Below are positions 46,822-57,548 of a stretch of DNA of 64,000 nt, one piece after another. Positions within the stretch are counted from its first letter, which is position 1, and each line of letters opens with the position of its first letter. Under the pieces are notes generated by a model, which did no database searches, had not been told where the DNA came from, and saw only the letters and a list, made by a program, of their open reading frames with translations. This DNA is from Bemisia tabaci (lineage: Eukaryota; Arthropoda; Insecta; Hemiptera; Aleyrodidae), in NCBI RefSeq assembly GCF_918797505.1, contig NC_092798.1, positions 11,235,501 through 11,299,500 of the forward strand, read 5' to 3'. The position numbers were made by a program, and so were the translations under genes.

Positions 46822-47804
46822 ACATCTGTTATCAAAAAGGTTTTGAACAAAATTTAGCAATGTCCTCCATTGTACTACTCTATAGACATGTAGAGTGTAG
46901 AGTAGAAAAAACTACCAAAAACTAATGAAAACAGATAACAAATAAAGAACTAAAAACTAATAAAACAAGCTGAAAAAGACCAATAAAAAACTTTTTTATT
47001 TGAAACTTTTGAAAGTTCCCTCGCATCGAGGTCACCAAGCGGTGTAACGATTAAAGAGGAACACGTGCCAAAAGCAGTTGATTAATGAGGGTGAGATCCG
47101 AGGGACATAGGTTCAGCTTTGAGTCAAAAAGCGCTCACGGCGACGCGACATCAGCGGCGGAAAAAGGGGTGGCGGGGGAGGTACCTCGCCGGGGTGGTGG
47201 ACACGGTTAATCGGCATTTAAATCGATTTGGGAGTGCTTATTTGTCAAATTTGGCTCGCCGCCAACTCTGGGACTCAGTCGTGCCAGCTACAAGGGAAAA
47301 GGCGGATAATTGAAACTTCGCGAAATCAGGGTGAAATTATCTTCGCGATGGTAACGCGTACCTTATACGATATTCAAGAAAAATTTGAGATGACTAGTCC
47401 AGTTCTACTATGCGAGGATTTAGCCGTTAATATCATCGAGTACACATGAATGTTATGGAAATTTGTATATATACAGTTACTTTTTTCAACTTCCTCGTCT
47501 GAAAAATTTAATTTTAAACAGTTTCCATGGAAATTTTCTTTCCAATAGATAAACCGTCTCCAAAAATATTTGTAATTTGTGGTCTTAAGACGTGAAGAGT
47601 GTAAATAGAAAGTATACTGGCAGTTTCCACTTTCCACCTATTTTTCTTTGAGTAAAAAACCTGTTGGGTCATATTTCGCAAATTTTAATTATGCAGAAAG
47701 AGTGAATGATCCAGATTATCCTAGAGCAGGGTTCGGATTAAATAGCCGCTTAATTAAGCGGGGAAGGGTTAAAAGAGGCCCCAAGAGATGCGATATTTTA
47801 CAAA

Positions 47805-48152
47805 CACTGGAAAAAAGTCTTTTGGATATAGTGTTCAGACTCTTAAAAAATTTGACAAGAAAAAATATTCTCGATTCAATCGGATTTTTGCTTGAATCAA
47901 AAGAAATTCCTCTTGAATGAAGAGGCTTCGCTCTCAATAGGACATATTCCTGCTAAACGGAACCATGTGCATTATGACGTGAGCCCTATTATGCATATAT
48001 TCTTATGGGTCTCAGGGCTCATGTCTTAATGCACATAGTTCCGTTCGGCAGAAATAGTCCCATTCAAGCAAAAATTCGATTGAATCAAGAGTATTTTCAT
48101 GTCAAATTTTTTGAGAGTCTAGACTCCGGATCCAAGAGCCTTTTATTCAGTG
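47805..48152. mobile_element. CACTGG foldback MITE carrying a nested hairpin element
   Basis: CACTGGAAAAAA ... CAGTG, flanked by AA. A second foldback (47940-48060) interrupts its centre; without it the copy would be about 227 bp like its relatives. Confidence 0.75.
47940..48060. mobile_element. Nested hairpin element (GGACATATT type)
   Basis: Arms GGACATATTCCTGCTAAACG and its near complement ending GCAGAAATAGTCC, with ATGTGCATTA and GAGCCCT paired further in. Related hairpins are at 30897-30975 and at the ends of 35828-36231. Confidence 0.7.
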
Positions 48153-48154
48153 AA

Positions 48155-50285
48155 AAGTGTTGAATGGAGTCCTTTTTGGCCGGAAAAGACCCTCTCCGGC
48201 TACTTTCGACTACAATCCAGGAGGCAATCGCCCTATAGTCCCTCGGGCCAATTCACTCTTGCTGATAGTCGTCAGTAACTAAATCTCTGGTCAAAAGTTA
48301 TACCTGGAGATTTACTTGGTATGGTTTTATCATATACTCATTTTTGTCATACTTGTATCATAAAGCTATGACGAAAAATAAAAATTTGGTGAGTCCGAGC
48401 GTTTGCGAGAGTAATATTATAAGTTTTGAATATTATAAATCCCTGCAGGCTCAAACGAAAAGGCGTGCACGAAAACGGCATCACTGGCAGCTCCACGTCA
48501 TGTTGAGAGTGATGCATACGTTCACGGCGCCGTGCTACCGTACAGACAACGTCTCGAGTACGAGAGAATGAACGGTCTCAGCCCTGAATAGGACGCGCAA
48601 ATATTTGCCGTCCGCCCCCTCCCCTCTCCCCCGCACCCCCTCGTGTGACGCCGAAATCGGTCACCTAAGGGGGATGGGGGATGAATATTCAGGGGACCAA
48701 GCGGTGCTGCCGCGCCTCCGGGAAAATACAGGAGGTGAAGTAAATTGATCGAATAACTTTTTACGTCAATTTACCCGTCGCGAGAGAGGCGTACACTTGG
48801 TATATAGTCATGTGGGGCGCCAAAATACGTCGAGGTCTTTACCCAGGGACCAAGAATTTTATGAAATTTCATCACGATTTTTCGAAAATTCTCATCAAAT
48901 TTTGTATAACTTCTGCAATGGACTCATTGTCAGTATATTCTATGAAAGGCACACAATTTTAATTTTGAAAACCAAGAGGGGAAATAGATAAAAAAGGCGT
49001 CAAATTTCGAACTGAAGTTTTACGGGAAAAAGAGTGTAAGGGGTTAACCTCCAAAATTTTTGTATTACCCCGATGTGCTGGATGATTTGGACGTCCAATG
49101 AATTGTGGTAATGTTGCAAAATTTGGGCTAGTAATCTAATTTATTGGGTTACTACCGCAATTTATTGGCACTTTTCAAGTTGGGACTTAACCCATACCCC
49201 TTTTTTTCTGTATTATCAAGAATTCTTCTCGAATTCTCGCATAACTTTTGCGGTCTGCACAAGCAGCCCCTGAAAATGAATGAAAAAAGTGGAAAAAGAA
49301 ATATTACCTTTCAGCAAAAGTCAATGTCATGTGAAACTTCATGACATTTTATTCTGCATTATCTTTACCCTCACCATCTATCTCCAACGAACATTTTCCA
49401 TTCCTCTGTCTCGTGGCCTATTCGAGCAGACACCAATAATAAGAGACTTGTCAACAGTGCAATGATGTTCCACCCACGGATTAATAACTCTTCATGACAC
49501 TGTTTTGTTTATTTATGCACGGCAATGGTCTCTCTGTTTTTCTCAGCAACGGAACTTTTTGAGGATCGTCGAAAAGAAGGCTCTTGAACGGAGCTTCAGT
49601 GGATGCACCCTTCTAGAATTTAGAGGTGTGAAGATTTGCTTAGAGAATAGGGTATCTACAGAGCATACATCGGCTTCACAAAAATTTAAAAATATAGAAC
49701 GAATTTCCTATTTTGAAAATACCCTAATGACGAACGGTGTCAAACGCACCAATGGTGTCGCTGTGAAAATCTTGATTTAGCGGTGTTCATTAGGGAACGG
49801 AAAAATCTTGGAAAGATCAGTGAACATGTGTGGGAATTTGTTTTAAAACCCGAATTTTTTTATCCGCAATCATATTATTTTTAAATTGGTGAACCAATTT
49901 TACACGGCTTCAAAGCATCCGGCAGAAGATTTTTCTCTGCAACCTCATGAGAAAATCTAGTTTTTCCTCAGTGACTTTAAGGGAAACGAGAGAAAACCGT
50001 AGCTAGGCTTTAATCGGGGAAATTTCCCCTAAACATTAGGGAATGATAAGAAAAATTAAAAATTTTTGACACCATGTATATGCGCACCGTGCGTTTCAGG
50101 GTCAGGAGCCGTTCGTTCTTGAGTTCGAAATTAAAGTTCCGGCTATCAAGGCCGGACCAAAGGCTGCGATAGGATTGCGAGAATGCCTCCTTTATTACCT
50201 TTTTAGAGATGCATAGGATTGCGCGATTGTCTCTGGTACTGAAAACTCATATGTTTGCGTGCGCACTACTCTAATATGCGTTTCA
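48155..50285. other. No recognisable gene
   Basis: A 91-codon plus-strand frame at 49505-49780 is the longest. It has no match I recognise and no clear splice or start context. Nothing else stands out apart from a pyrimidine-rich patch near 48610-48640. Confidence 0.5.
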
Positions 50286-50289
50286 CGCC

Positions 50290-50460
50290 GACTGACCGCT
50301 GCGTTTGGCGCAATGCGAGAAGTATTCATGCAGTCTTGTAGGCGCTAATATGGGCTTCTGGCGGAACGTACTGTTTGGCGCAATGCGTGAAGTATTCCTA
50401 AAGTCTTGCAGGCGCTAATATACGTTTAACGCCAACCGCACTGTGCATGTCTTTGGCGCG
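50290..50460 (+). repeat. Tandem units of the GCGCAATGCG repeat family
   Basis: Two units, starting near 50304 and 50373. Each has TTTGGCGCAATGCG, GAAGTATTC and AGGCGCTAATAT in the same order as at 51343 and 53107. Confidence 0.7.
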
Positions 50461-51155
50461 ATTATTCGAACTACTCTCAGGTTTAGAACTGAAACTCAAA
50501 ACTAAACTCATGTCTTTCAATCAGAAGGGGATGGTATATATCTGATTAGCTCAAAATTACGGCTCTCCGAGCTGTCAAACCCGGAGATTTTTCTCGGTGA
50601 CCCTATAGTGAGATTATTTTGCAATCCCTACTGTTGTCTGCCGCTATAATTCGACGGTGTAATCAATTTTTAACAGCCATTAGAGGATTCCGAATCCACG
50701 CGCTCGCTACGGAAATGACTTTTGACGATGAGTTCATGTCCGGCCTCAATTAGGGATACGGCAGTTTCCACGTCCCATTCTATCCATATTAATGGGGATG
50801 TGCATGAGTGCTCACTAACGGACTCAAAGGTAATAACTAGCGCGATATAATGGGCCACTTAACAAGGTAGAACTGAGCTTGTTATGTCCGAATCAAAATT
50901 TTACACCGGAATACACCGAAAGAAATGGCTACCAAAAAAAAAAATTTAAAAAAAAGTCTAAATTAAAGTGGACAGTTTTCTTAGCTTTAAAGAATAATTA
51001 TTCGGCTTGATTTTTTTTTTATTCGAAGAATTATTTTTGAGAGGCAGACATTTATTTTAATTCAGTTAAAGGCTTTTTCTCACACATTTCAGCTGTTTCC
51101 TGGCAAATTATCTATTTTGCAAACCCTAAAATATAACCAAAAATATGCGAACATG

Positions 51156-51301
51156 AATTGGACTTCATCTGGCAATTCGGAACTATAACTTCTGAACCAT
51201 GTTTAAAAGCACTTATCTGGATAGAGAAACTAATGGTACATACGATGGTTTTAAACTGAGGCACAATTTATAGTTCCTTATTGCAAAATGCAGTCCAATT
51301 T
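51156..51301. mobile_element. Hairpin MITE (TTGGACTTCATTTTGCA type), copy
   Basis: AATTGGACTTCATCTGGCAA and ATTGCAAAATGCAGTCCAAT pair, with AACTATAACTTCTGAAC inside. 146 bp. Confidence 0.62.
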
Positions 51302-51342
51302 ATACACGCGATTTTATACATGATTAAGGGGAAGGGGGATTA

Positions 51343-51452
51343 ACTGCGTTTGGCGCAATGCGAGAAGTATTCATGCAGTCTTGCAGGCGCTAATATGCGT
51401 TTAACGCTGAAATGTGCCTTTGGCTCTAGGCGTAATAAATCCGTTCTAAAAA
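51343..51452 (+). repeat. Dispersed repeat, empty-site copy of the Helitron target
   Basis: Runs TGCGTTTGGCGCAATGCG, then GAAGTATTC, GGCGCTAATATGCG and TTTAACGCTGAAATG. The sequence on either side of 51393/51394 equals the left (53107-53227) and right (59129 on) flanks of the Helitron array. Related units are at 50301-50450 and about 9590-9665. Confidence 0.8.
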
Positions 51453-51609
51453 TGTTTGGGTGAAATTCTCCGGAGTCAGTATAGCGCCCAAAAACCCCGA
51501 GTTGTATGAAAGTGGAGCAGAATTTATTTACCTTGTGGAGTGACTTTACCATCACTAAGTGGAATCTACTCTTTTTGCGGAGTTTCATATGCTTTCATGG
51601 TGCTAATTG

Positions 51610-51850
51610 ACCGCGTCAAGCCGAAAGGAACCAAGCCACATCAGCTGTTGCCAGATTTAATTGGGCAACTTAATTTCATACTTGAAAACGGTTGGGCGGA
51701 TTATTTTCGCAAATTTTAGTAGTACGAAGCAGATTCCTTTAAATTTTCGAAAAAAATCCGCAAAAACACTCTCTTGTAAAAAATTAAAGTGCCCAGTCAA
51801 ATTTGAGAACAGCTGATGTGGCTTGGTTCCTCTCTGCCAAACGCGGTCCA
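51610..51850. mobile_element. AAGGAACCAAGCCACATCAG foldback element, copy 2
   Basis: GACCGCGTCAAGCCGAAAGG and AACCAAGCCACATCAGCTGT pair with ACAGCTGATGTGGCTTGGTT and AACGCGGTCCA. Confidence 0.68.
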
Positions 51851-51901
51851 CTTTTACTTCGCATAAAGTCCAAAAAAACATCGCTCGAATATACGGATAG
51901 T

Positions 51902-52257
51902 AGGGTGGGAATTAAAACATGGATAAAAAAGGCTAAAACATTAAAAAAACACTAAAAGGCAGGACGTTTCGAGCTGTTACCAGTTTATTTTCAGCCTTAA
52001 AAAACACGAAAAAGTAAATAAAAAATTGACTGGCGACCTGACCCGAGCCGTTATCACGCAACCGACCCAAAAGTTATTAGTGATTATAGTGATGACGGCT
52101 GAGGTCAGGTCGCCTCTCAATTTTTTATTTATTTTTTCGTGTTTTTGAAGCTGAAAATGAGCTGGTAAAGGTACGGCAATTAAACAGCTCGAAACGTCCT
52201 GCCTTTCAGTGTTTTTTAATGTTTTACACTTGTTTACCCATGTTTTAATTCCCTCCC
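51902..52257. mobile_element. Foldback element with AGGGTGGGAATTAAAACATG ends
   Basis: Arms of about 130 bp: GGGAATTAAAACATGG ... CCATGTTTTAATTCCC, with AGGCAGGACGTTTCGAGCTG and CAGCTCGAAACGTCCTGCCT, and GGCGACCTGACC and complement. No coding frame. Confidence 0.75.
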
Positions 52258-52614
52258 TATTGTTTCAATTCGCATTCATACTACTTGGGGTTGCTTTATA
52301 GACTCCGGCACAGAGTTTCGTTCCTCGATTCTTAACTGTGTAGTGTGTATGCCAAAAGTGTTCAGTGAAACGAGTCCATTAGAAAAGAACAGTGGTGCCA
52401 CAGTCAGAGAATACCGGGAAATGTCAGGGAATTTAAAAAATTCGGGGAAAACCTGGAAATGTCAGGGGAAATGCCAAAAATGTCAGGGAAAATCGTTGGG
52501 TCACCTTTCTTAGCTGTCTGGAATGGGTTTGACGTTTCGAACAACACATTTTATCTAAAAATTATTCCTAGTAATTTCTTACCAACCAGTTGGCATATCT
52601 TCAATCGTCAGGGA

Positions 52615-53105
52615 ATGGAGATGTTGCTTGTGTGAGGAATTTGCGATTTGACTGTCGATTTTTGTGTAAAAGTTCGCGAGAAACACGATGGTGCCACTGG
52701 TTTTCCCTGAAATCAACTCTCAAGCTCAAAAAAAGCTCTCAAGTTGAGGCCAAAGTGGAGGGGATATCCCACGCTATCCTGAGAGTCCACCTCTACATCA
52801 AGGCAAACTCTCCATGCAAATATAGGGAGCAAATACATTGACAAGGCTGCCACTTTATTTGGGGACTCCAAAGATGGAAACACCCCAACCCCGCTAATCT
52901 TTGCATGGAGAGTTTGTGTTGATGTAGAGGTGGACTCTCAGAATAGCATGGGATATCCCCTCCATTTTGGCCTCAACTTCAGAGCTTTTTTGAGGCTGGG
53001 AGTTGATTTTAGGGAAAAGCAGTGGCACCATCGTGTTTCTCGCGAACTTTTACATAATAATCATCAGTCAAATCGCAAATTCCTTACACATGCAACGTCT
53101 CCATT
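52615..53105. mobile_element. Large foldback element, arms about 200 bp
   Basis: AATGGAGATGTTGCTTGTGT and ACACATGCAACGTCTCCATT bound it. Arms continue with AAAAGTTCGCGAGAAACACG, TGGGATATCCCC and CTCTCCATGCAAA and complements. The ~85-bp spacer has no complement. Both strands show short open frames from pairing only. Confidence 0.78.
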
Positions 53106-53106
53106 A

Positions 53107-53227
53107 ACTGCGTTTGGCGCAATGCGAGAAGTATTCATGCAGTCCTGTAGGCGCTAACATGCATTTGACGCCGATCGCACTGTTTAGCGCAATGCGTGAA
53201 GTATTCCTACAGTCTTGCACGCGCTAA
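53107..53227 (+). repeat. GCGCAATGCG repeat, left flank of Helitron array
   Basis: Two units in tandem (about 53107 and 53187). The second is cut after GCGCTAA by the Helitron array; its continuation starts at 59129. Confidence 0.75.
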
Positions 53228-53397
53228 TCTTAATATTTAATTTGAAAAATAGAATGAAATTGTGAATCAACCACTGTACTAATTGCGAGGGGCGTTGGTT
53301 CATTTGAAAGGTGTTGTTCTCAATGCTTCGGGAAAACTATAAATTATTTTCTGGGGTTCGTCCCCGATTTTTAAATCCCTAAAAACTCATAAATTGG

Positions 53398-53652
53398 ATG
53401 AGGGGAAGTGGGGTTTTTTTGTTTTTTGTTTTTCGGAAAAGTTTTGTTGCTACGCATCTTACTTTACTGTTTGCTGTCTTTTTATCAGCTGTTTTCATTC
53501 AACAATCATCATTAAGTGAGGTTACTTCCAACACTCAACTGCCATCAACTTACATTTTTCTTTTCCCGCGTTTTTTTTTTTTTTTTTTCACGGTTTTTCA
53601 TGATTGGTTCCATCTTTTTCCTATTGCCAATTTTTCCTCATTAAGGCAATAA
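53398..53652 (+). other. Conserved hydrophobic ORF near the Helitron 5' end
   Basis: Begins MRGSGVFLFFVFRKSFVATH and contains a membrane-like stretch (LTLLFAVFLSAVFI). Matching frames occur at 55365 and 57892, but copy 3 has a one-base loss that changes the frame after SSL, and the poly-T run that follows varies in length. Probably non-coding leader sequence that happens to be open; a leader exon cannot be excluded. Confidence 0.25.
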
Positions 53653-53853
53653 CCTCCAAGTTTTTTTTCTCAGAACTTTTCACGCTGTTTCTTTTCAATG
53701 TGTATAAATATGTTTATTATTAATTTCCATTTTCATTTCATCCCTTTTTCTTCTGATTTATTTTTTTTAATTTAAATATTGAACTTTTCAGTTATGATTT
53801 GTTTAAAATAATAATAATTTTTACTAATTTTAATTTTAAATTTAACAGTTGTT

Positions 53854-54336
53854 ATGAGTGAAATTTTCAATGACCGAGGCGGTCGTCCTCCAAAACATGG
53901 TCGCGTTTTCCAGAATTCTTCGCATGTTCGTTTAGTGAAGCAAGAACTTAACTCTGTTATTAGTATAGAAAATCAAAGTTTCATTTCTTCATTTCGGAAG
54001 TATAAAATTGATGATCAGAACTTTGATGAAAATTTTGTTACCAAATTTTCAGTCGGTTCAATGAATATAATTTGTCATCATTGTGATGCTCGCCATTTTC
54101 AGGGTGAAATGTCCAATGGTCATTTTAATAACTGCTGCCAAAATGGCTTAATTTCTTTACCGAGTATTCGGACAAATACCGATTTGAAATCATTATTTTT
54201 ATATTCTCCAAATTTCATAAAGCATATCAGAAATTATAATAGTGCTGTTGCTTTTGCCTCTTTCTCTGCAAATCGAATTGATATTCCGGGTGATGGACCT
54301 TATTGCTTTAAAGTTCAAGGATCCATATATAGGTAA
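53854..54336 (+). CDS. Helitron helicase-like protein, N-terminal fragment (copy 1)
   Basis: 160 residues. The central and C-terminal parts match the start of Helitron Rep/helicase proteins: CHHCDARHF, then NNCCQNG, SLP, LKSLF, FIKHIRNYNSAVAFASF and GDGPYCFKVQGSIYR. Only this N-terminal zinc-ligand-like region is present, ending at a GTAAGT donor-like site. The next exon (see copy 2) has been lost here. The Rep HUH motif and helicase motifs are missing. Derived from a Helitron, not a host gene. Confidence 0.8.
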   Translation: MSEIFNDRGGRPPKHGRVFQNSSHVRLVKQELNSVISIENQSFISSFRKYKIDDQNFDENFVTKFSVGSMNIICHHCDARHFQGEMSNGHFNNCCQNGLISLPSIRTNTDLKSLFLYSPNFIKHIRNYNSAVAFASFSANRIDIPGDGPYCFKVQGSIYR

Positions 54337-54606
54337 GTTTATTTAATATTTACCGTTACGTAACGTACTTTTTTCAGTTTCTCAGTCCGTCCCTCCCTCC
54401 TTCCCACCCCTTAACGCATCCGGAATGCGTTTAAATCTTTCCTCCTCTGTTAATTACTATTTGGACTTTGTCTATTCCGTTTTGTTTTTAAACATTTTAA
54501 AAATAAACAGTTCAAACCCCAAATCGTGATTGGCTCCATCTTTTTCCTATTTCCAATTTTTCCTCATCAAGTCAATAACCTCCAATTTTTCTTTCTCACA
54601 ACATTC

Positions 54607-54855
54607 ATGTGGAACAGTAAGATGAAGAAACTGGAACAAGAAAAAACTTCTGAAACAGAAAATACGGAAAACGGAAAGAAAAATGAACAGGAACAAGAAG
54701 AAGAAAAAGCGGAAGAATTGGATGAAGATAAAAAGGGAGCAGAAAATGAAGAAGAAAAAGAGGGAGCAGAAAATGAAGAAGAAAAAGAAGAAAAGAAAAA
54801 AGGAGGAACGAAAAAGAGAAGAGTTGAAGGAAAAATTGGGAAAAAAGCAGGGTAG
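54607..54855 (+). CDS. Lys/Glu-rich ORF carried by Helitron copy 1
   Basis: From MWNSKMKKLEQEK, 82 residues of mostly Glu and Lys, ending VEGKIGKKAG. The same MWNSK start and KxG-I-G-x-K-A-G end occur in copy 2. Charged low-complexity composition makes homology hard to judge. Helitrons often pick up host fragments, and this may be one. Its own upstream frame is not shared with copy 2. Confidence 0.35.
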   Translation: MWNSKMKKLEQEKTSETENTENGKKNEQEQEEEKAEELDEDKKGAENEEEKEGAENEEEKEEKKKGGTKKRRVEGKIGKKAG

Positions 54856-55163
54856 AAATCGAAAAAGAAGAAGCAACAATTAAAGAAAAACAGAGTAAAG
54901 TATTTAGAAGATAAAAAACCGATACTTAAAACTTAGTTTAAAAACAAATGTAAAACCTAAAAAATAATTTTGAATGAAGATTAAAACAAAATTTTAGTTT
55001 AAAGTTTACTAAATAAAATTACAATTTTTGAAAACATTTGTTATATTTATTCTCTCAAAGAAATAATTAGACCCGATTCAAAGACAAAACAGAAAATTAA
55101 ATGAAAATAAATAATAAAAAAAAAAAAAAACATGTGAAAGTGAAAAGTGTACAGGCAAAATAA

Positions 55164-55194
55164 GGGGCTGCGAAGCAGCCCCATAAGCCCCTAG
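55164..55194 (+). terminator. Helitron 3' terminal hairpin and CTAG (copy 1)
   Basis: GGGGCTGC-GAA-GCAGCCCC, 8-bp perfect stem with 3-nt loop, then 8 nt and CTAG. This is the rolling-circle transposition end signal, not a transcription terminator. Repeated at 57518-57548 and 59097-59128. Confidence 0.88.
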
Positions 55195-55830
55195 TCTTAA
55201 TATTTAATTTGAAAAATAGAATGAAATTGTGAATCAACCACTGTACTAATTGCGAGGGGCGTTGGTTCATTTGAAAGGTGTTGTTCTCAATGCTTCGGGA
55301 AAACTATAAATTATTTTCTGGGGTTCGTCCCCGATTTTTAAATCCCTAAAAACTCATAAATTGGATGAGGGGAAGTGGGGGTTTTTTGTTTTTTGTTTTT
55401 CGGAAAAGTTTTGTTGCTACGCATCTTACTTTACTGTTTGCTGTCTTTTTATCAGCTGTTTTCGTTCAACAATCATCATTAAGTGAGGTTACTTCCAACA
55501 CTCAACTGCCATCAACTTACATTTTTCTTTTCCCGCGTTTTTTTTTTTACGGTTTTTCATGATTGGTTCCATCTTTTTATCTTTTTCCTATTGCCAATTT
55601 TTCCTCATTAAGGCAATAACCTCCAAGTTTTTTTTCTCATTTCCGATCAGAATTTTTCACGCTGTTTCTTTTCAATGTGTATAAATATGTTTATTATTAA
55701 TTTCCATTTTCATTTCATCCCTTTTTCTTCTGATTTATTTTTTTTAATTTAAATATTGAACTTTTCAGTTATGATTTTGTTAAAATAATAATAATTTTTA
55801 CTAATTTTAATTTTAAATTTAACAGTTGTT

Positions 55831-56706
55831 ATGGGTGAAATTTTCAATGACCGAGGCGGTCGTCCTCCAAAACATGGTCGCGTTTTCCAGAATTCTTCGC
55901 ATGTTCGTTTAGTGAAGCAAGAACTTAACTCTGTTATTAGTATAGAAAATCAAAGTTTCATTTCTTCATTTCGGAAGTATAAAATTGATGATCAGAACTT
56001 TGATGAAAATTTTGTTACCAAATTTTCAGTCGGTTCAATGAATATAATTTGTCATCATTGTGATGCTCGCCATTTTCAGGGTGAAATGTCCAATGGTCAT
56101 TTTAATAACTGCTGCCAAAATGGCTTAATTTCTTTACCGAGTATTTGGACAAATACCGATTTGAAATCATTATTTTTATATTCTCCAAATTTCATAAAGC
56201 ATATCAGAAATTATAATAGTGCTGTTGCTTTTGCCTCTTTCTCTGCAAATCGAATTGATATTCCGGGTGATGGACCTTATTGCTTTAAAGTTCAAGGATC
56301 CATATATAGGTAAGTTTATTTAATATTTACCGTTACGTAACGTACTTTTTTCAGTTTCTCAGTCCGTCCCTCCCTCCTTCCCACCCCTTAACGCATCCGG
56401 AATGCAGCTGCATTCCGGATACTGCATTTAAATATTTCCTCCTCTGTTAGTTACTATTTGGACTTTGTCTATTCCGTTTTGTTTTTTAAACATTTTAAAA
56501 ATAAACAGTTCAGAGAAAATAATAAGACTTAAAATTCTGTTTAATAGTGTTGTTATTATTTTATTACTCATCTCTAAATTTTATTTTTTAATTTTAGATA
56601 CATTTCTGACCTTTTGCCCCCCAATGAAGAATCTCCAGTTTACGGACAGCTGTATATAGTTGATACGTCTACATCTTTGAATGTTCGTATTAAAAGAAAA
56701 AATTAA
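55831..56706 (+). CDS. Helitron helicase-like protein N-terminal fragment, two exons (copy 2)
   Basis: Exon 55831-56309 then, after GTAAGT...TTTTAG, exon 56598-56706. The join completes Arg and continues YISDLLPPNEESPVYGQLYIVD, exactly the order seen in full Rep/helicase proteins (FKVxGxIYR.. then LxPxNxExxxYxQLYxxD). The reading frame then ends IKRKN stop, giving 195 residues. The protein is truncated just before the Helitron-like N domain and the Rep nuclease. The intact splice pair suggests the truncation is recent or that the fragment is tolerated. Confidence 0.72.
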
Positions 56707-56881
56707 ATGAAATTAAATAAGTTTAAACGATTGGATATGAAAGCTTGGAATACTGATAAAAATGTTACATGACAAAAAAAAAAAAAAAAAAAAAAAAAAC
56801 ATTAGTAAATCATATTTTAACATTTGCCAGATTGACATAATCCTGTGAAACGAAGCTACCAATGAAATTGAACACGAAGAC

Positions 56882-57268
56882 TTGGGAAAAACCATTTTTA
56901 TCAAACAAGTTAAGCTAGGAACATACATGGGTAATAAACAACTGACTTATATGTGGAATAGTAAGATAACGAAACAAGAAAAAGATAACATACAAGCAAA
57001 TACGGAAACCAGAAAGCAGACTGAACATGGAAAAAACGAAGAAGAAAAAGCGGAAAAATTAGATGAAGTTAAAACAGGAGCAGAAAAAGAAGAAGAACCA
57101 GAAGGAACAGCTACTGAAGAAGAAAAAGAAGAAGCAAAAAAAGAAAAGACAAAAGGAGGAAAGAAGAAGAGCAAAGTTGTAGGAAATATAGGAAGAAAAG
57201 CAGGACAGAAATGGCAAAAGAAGAATCAACAATTTAATCGAAAAAAAAGCAAAGTATTTAAAAAATAA
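56882..57268 (+). CDS. Lys/Glu-rich ORF carried by Helitron copy 2
   Basis: 128 residues: a less biased start (MGKTIFIKQVKLGTYMGNKQ), then MWNSK, a long Glu/Lys region and a basic tail (IGRKAGQKWQKKNQQFNRKK). Copy 1 has a shorter version with several in-frame length changes (for example an extra EGAENEEEKE unit). No known domain recognised; a captured host fragment is the simplest reading. Confidence 0.4.
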   Translation: MGKTIFIKQVKLGTYMGNKQLTYMWNSKITKQEKDNIQANTETRKQTEHGKNEEEKAEKLDEVKTGAEKEEEPEGTATEEEKEEAKKEKTKGGKKKSKVVGNIGRKAGQKWQKKNQQFNRKKSKVFKK

Positions 57269-57517
57269 AAAAAGATCTTCTTTAAAATTAGTTAGAAAAC
57301 AAATGTAAAACCTAAAAAATAATTTTGTATGAAGATTAAAACAAAATTTTAGTTTAAAGTTTACTAAATAAAATTACAATTTTTGAAAACATTTGTTATA
57401 TTTATTCTCTCAAAGAAATAATTAGACCCAATTCAAAGACAAAACAGAAAATTAAATGAAAATAAATAAATAAAAAAAAAAAAACATGTGAAAGTGAAAA
57501 GTGTACAGGAAAAATAA

Positions 57518-57548
57518 GGGGCTGCGAAGCAGCCCCATAAGCCCCTAG
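57518..57548 (+). terminator. Helitron 3' terminal hairpin and CTAG (copy 2)
   Basis: Same 8-bp stem and GAA loop as copy 1, ending CTAG directly against TC of copy 3. Confidence 0.88.

Larger units (their letters stand above)
53228..55194 (+). mobile_element. Helitron copy 1 of a head-to-tail trimer (non-autonomous)
   Basis: Starts TCTTAATATT directly after host A (53227) and ends CTAG, with the hairpin GGGGCTGC-GAA-GCAGCCCC (55164-55182) 8 nt before the end. These are the diagnostic Helitron termini (5' TC, 3' hairpin, CTRR, no terminal inverted repeats, no target duplication). Inside are a helicase-protein N-terminal ORF (53854-54336) and a Lys/Glu-rich ORF (54607-54855). The Rep nuclease and helicase domains are absent, so it cannot move alone. 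Its middle has been rearranged compared with copy 2. Confidence 0.9.
55195..57548 (+). mobile_element. Helitron copy 2 (longest, best preserved)
   Basis: Begins TCTTAATATT at the base after CTAG of copy 1 and ends CTAG at 57545-57548, with the hairpin at 57518-57536. Over the first ~1.2 kb it is almost identical to copy 1; the two 160-residue ORFs differ at two residues. It keeps a second helicase-protein exon lost from copies 1 and 3, and the longer Lys/Glu-rich ORF. At 56404-56430 a short palindrome around GCAGCTGC is unique to it. Confidence 0.9.

Noticed and set aside
54547..54883. Phe-rich minus-strand frame and Lys-rich alternative frame in Helitron copy 1
   Set aside because: Complement and frame shadows of the purine-rich Lys/Glu ORF.
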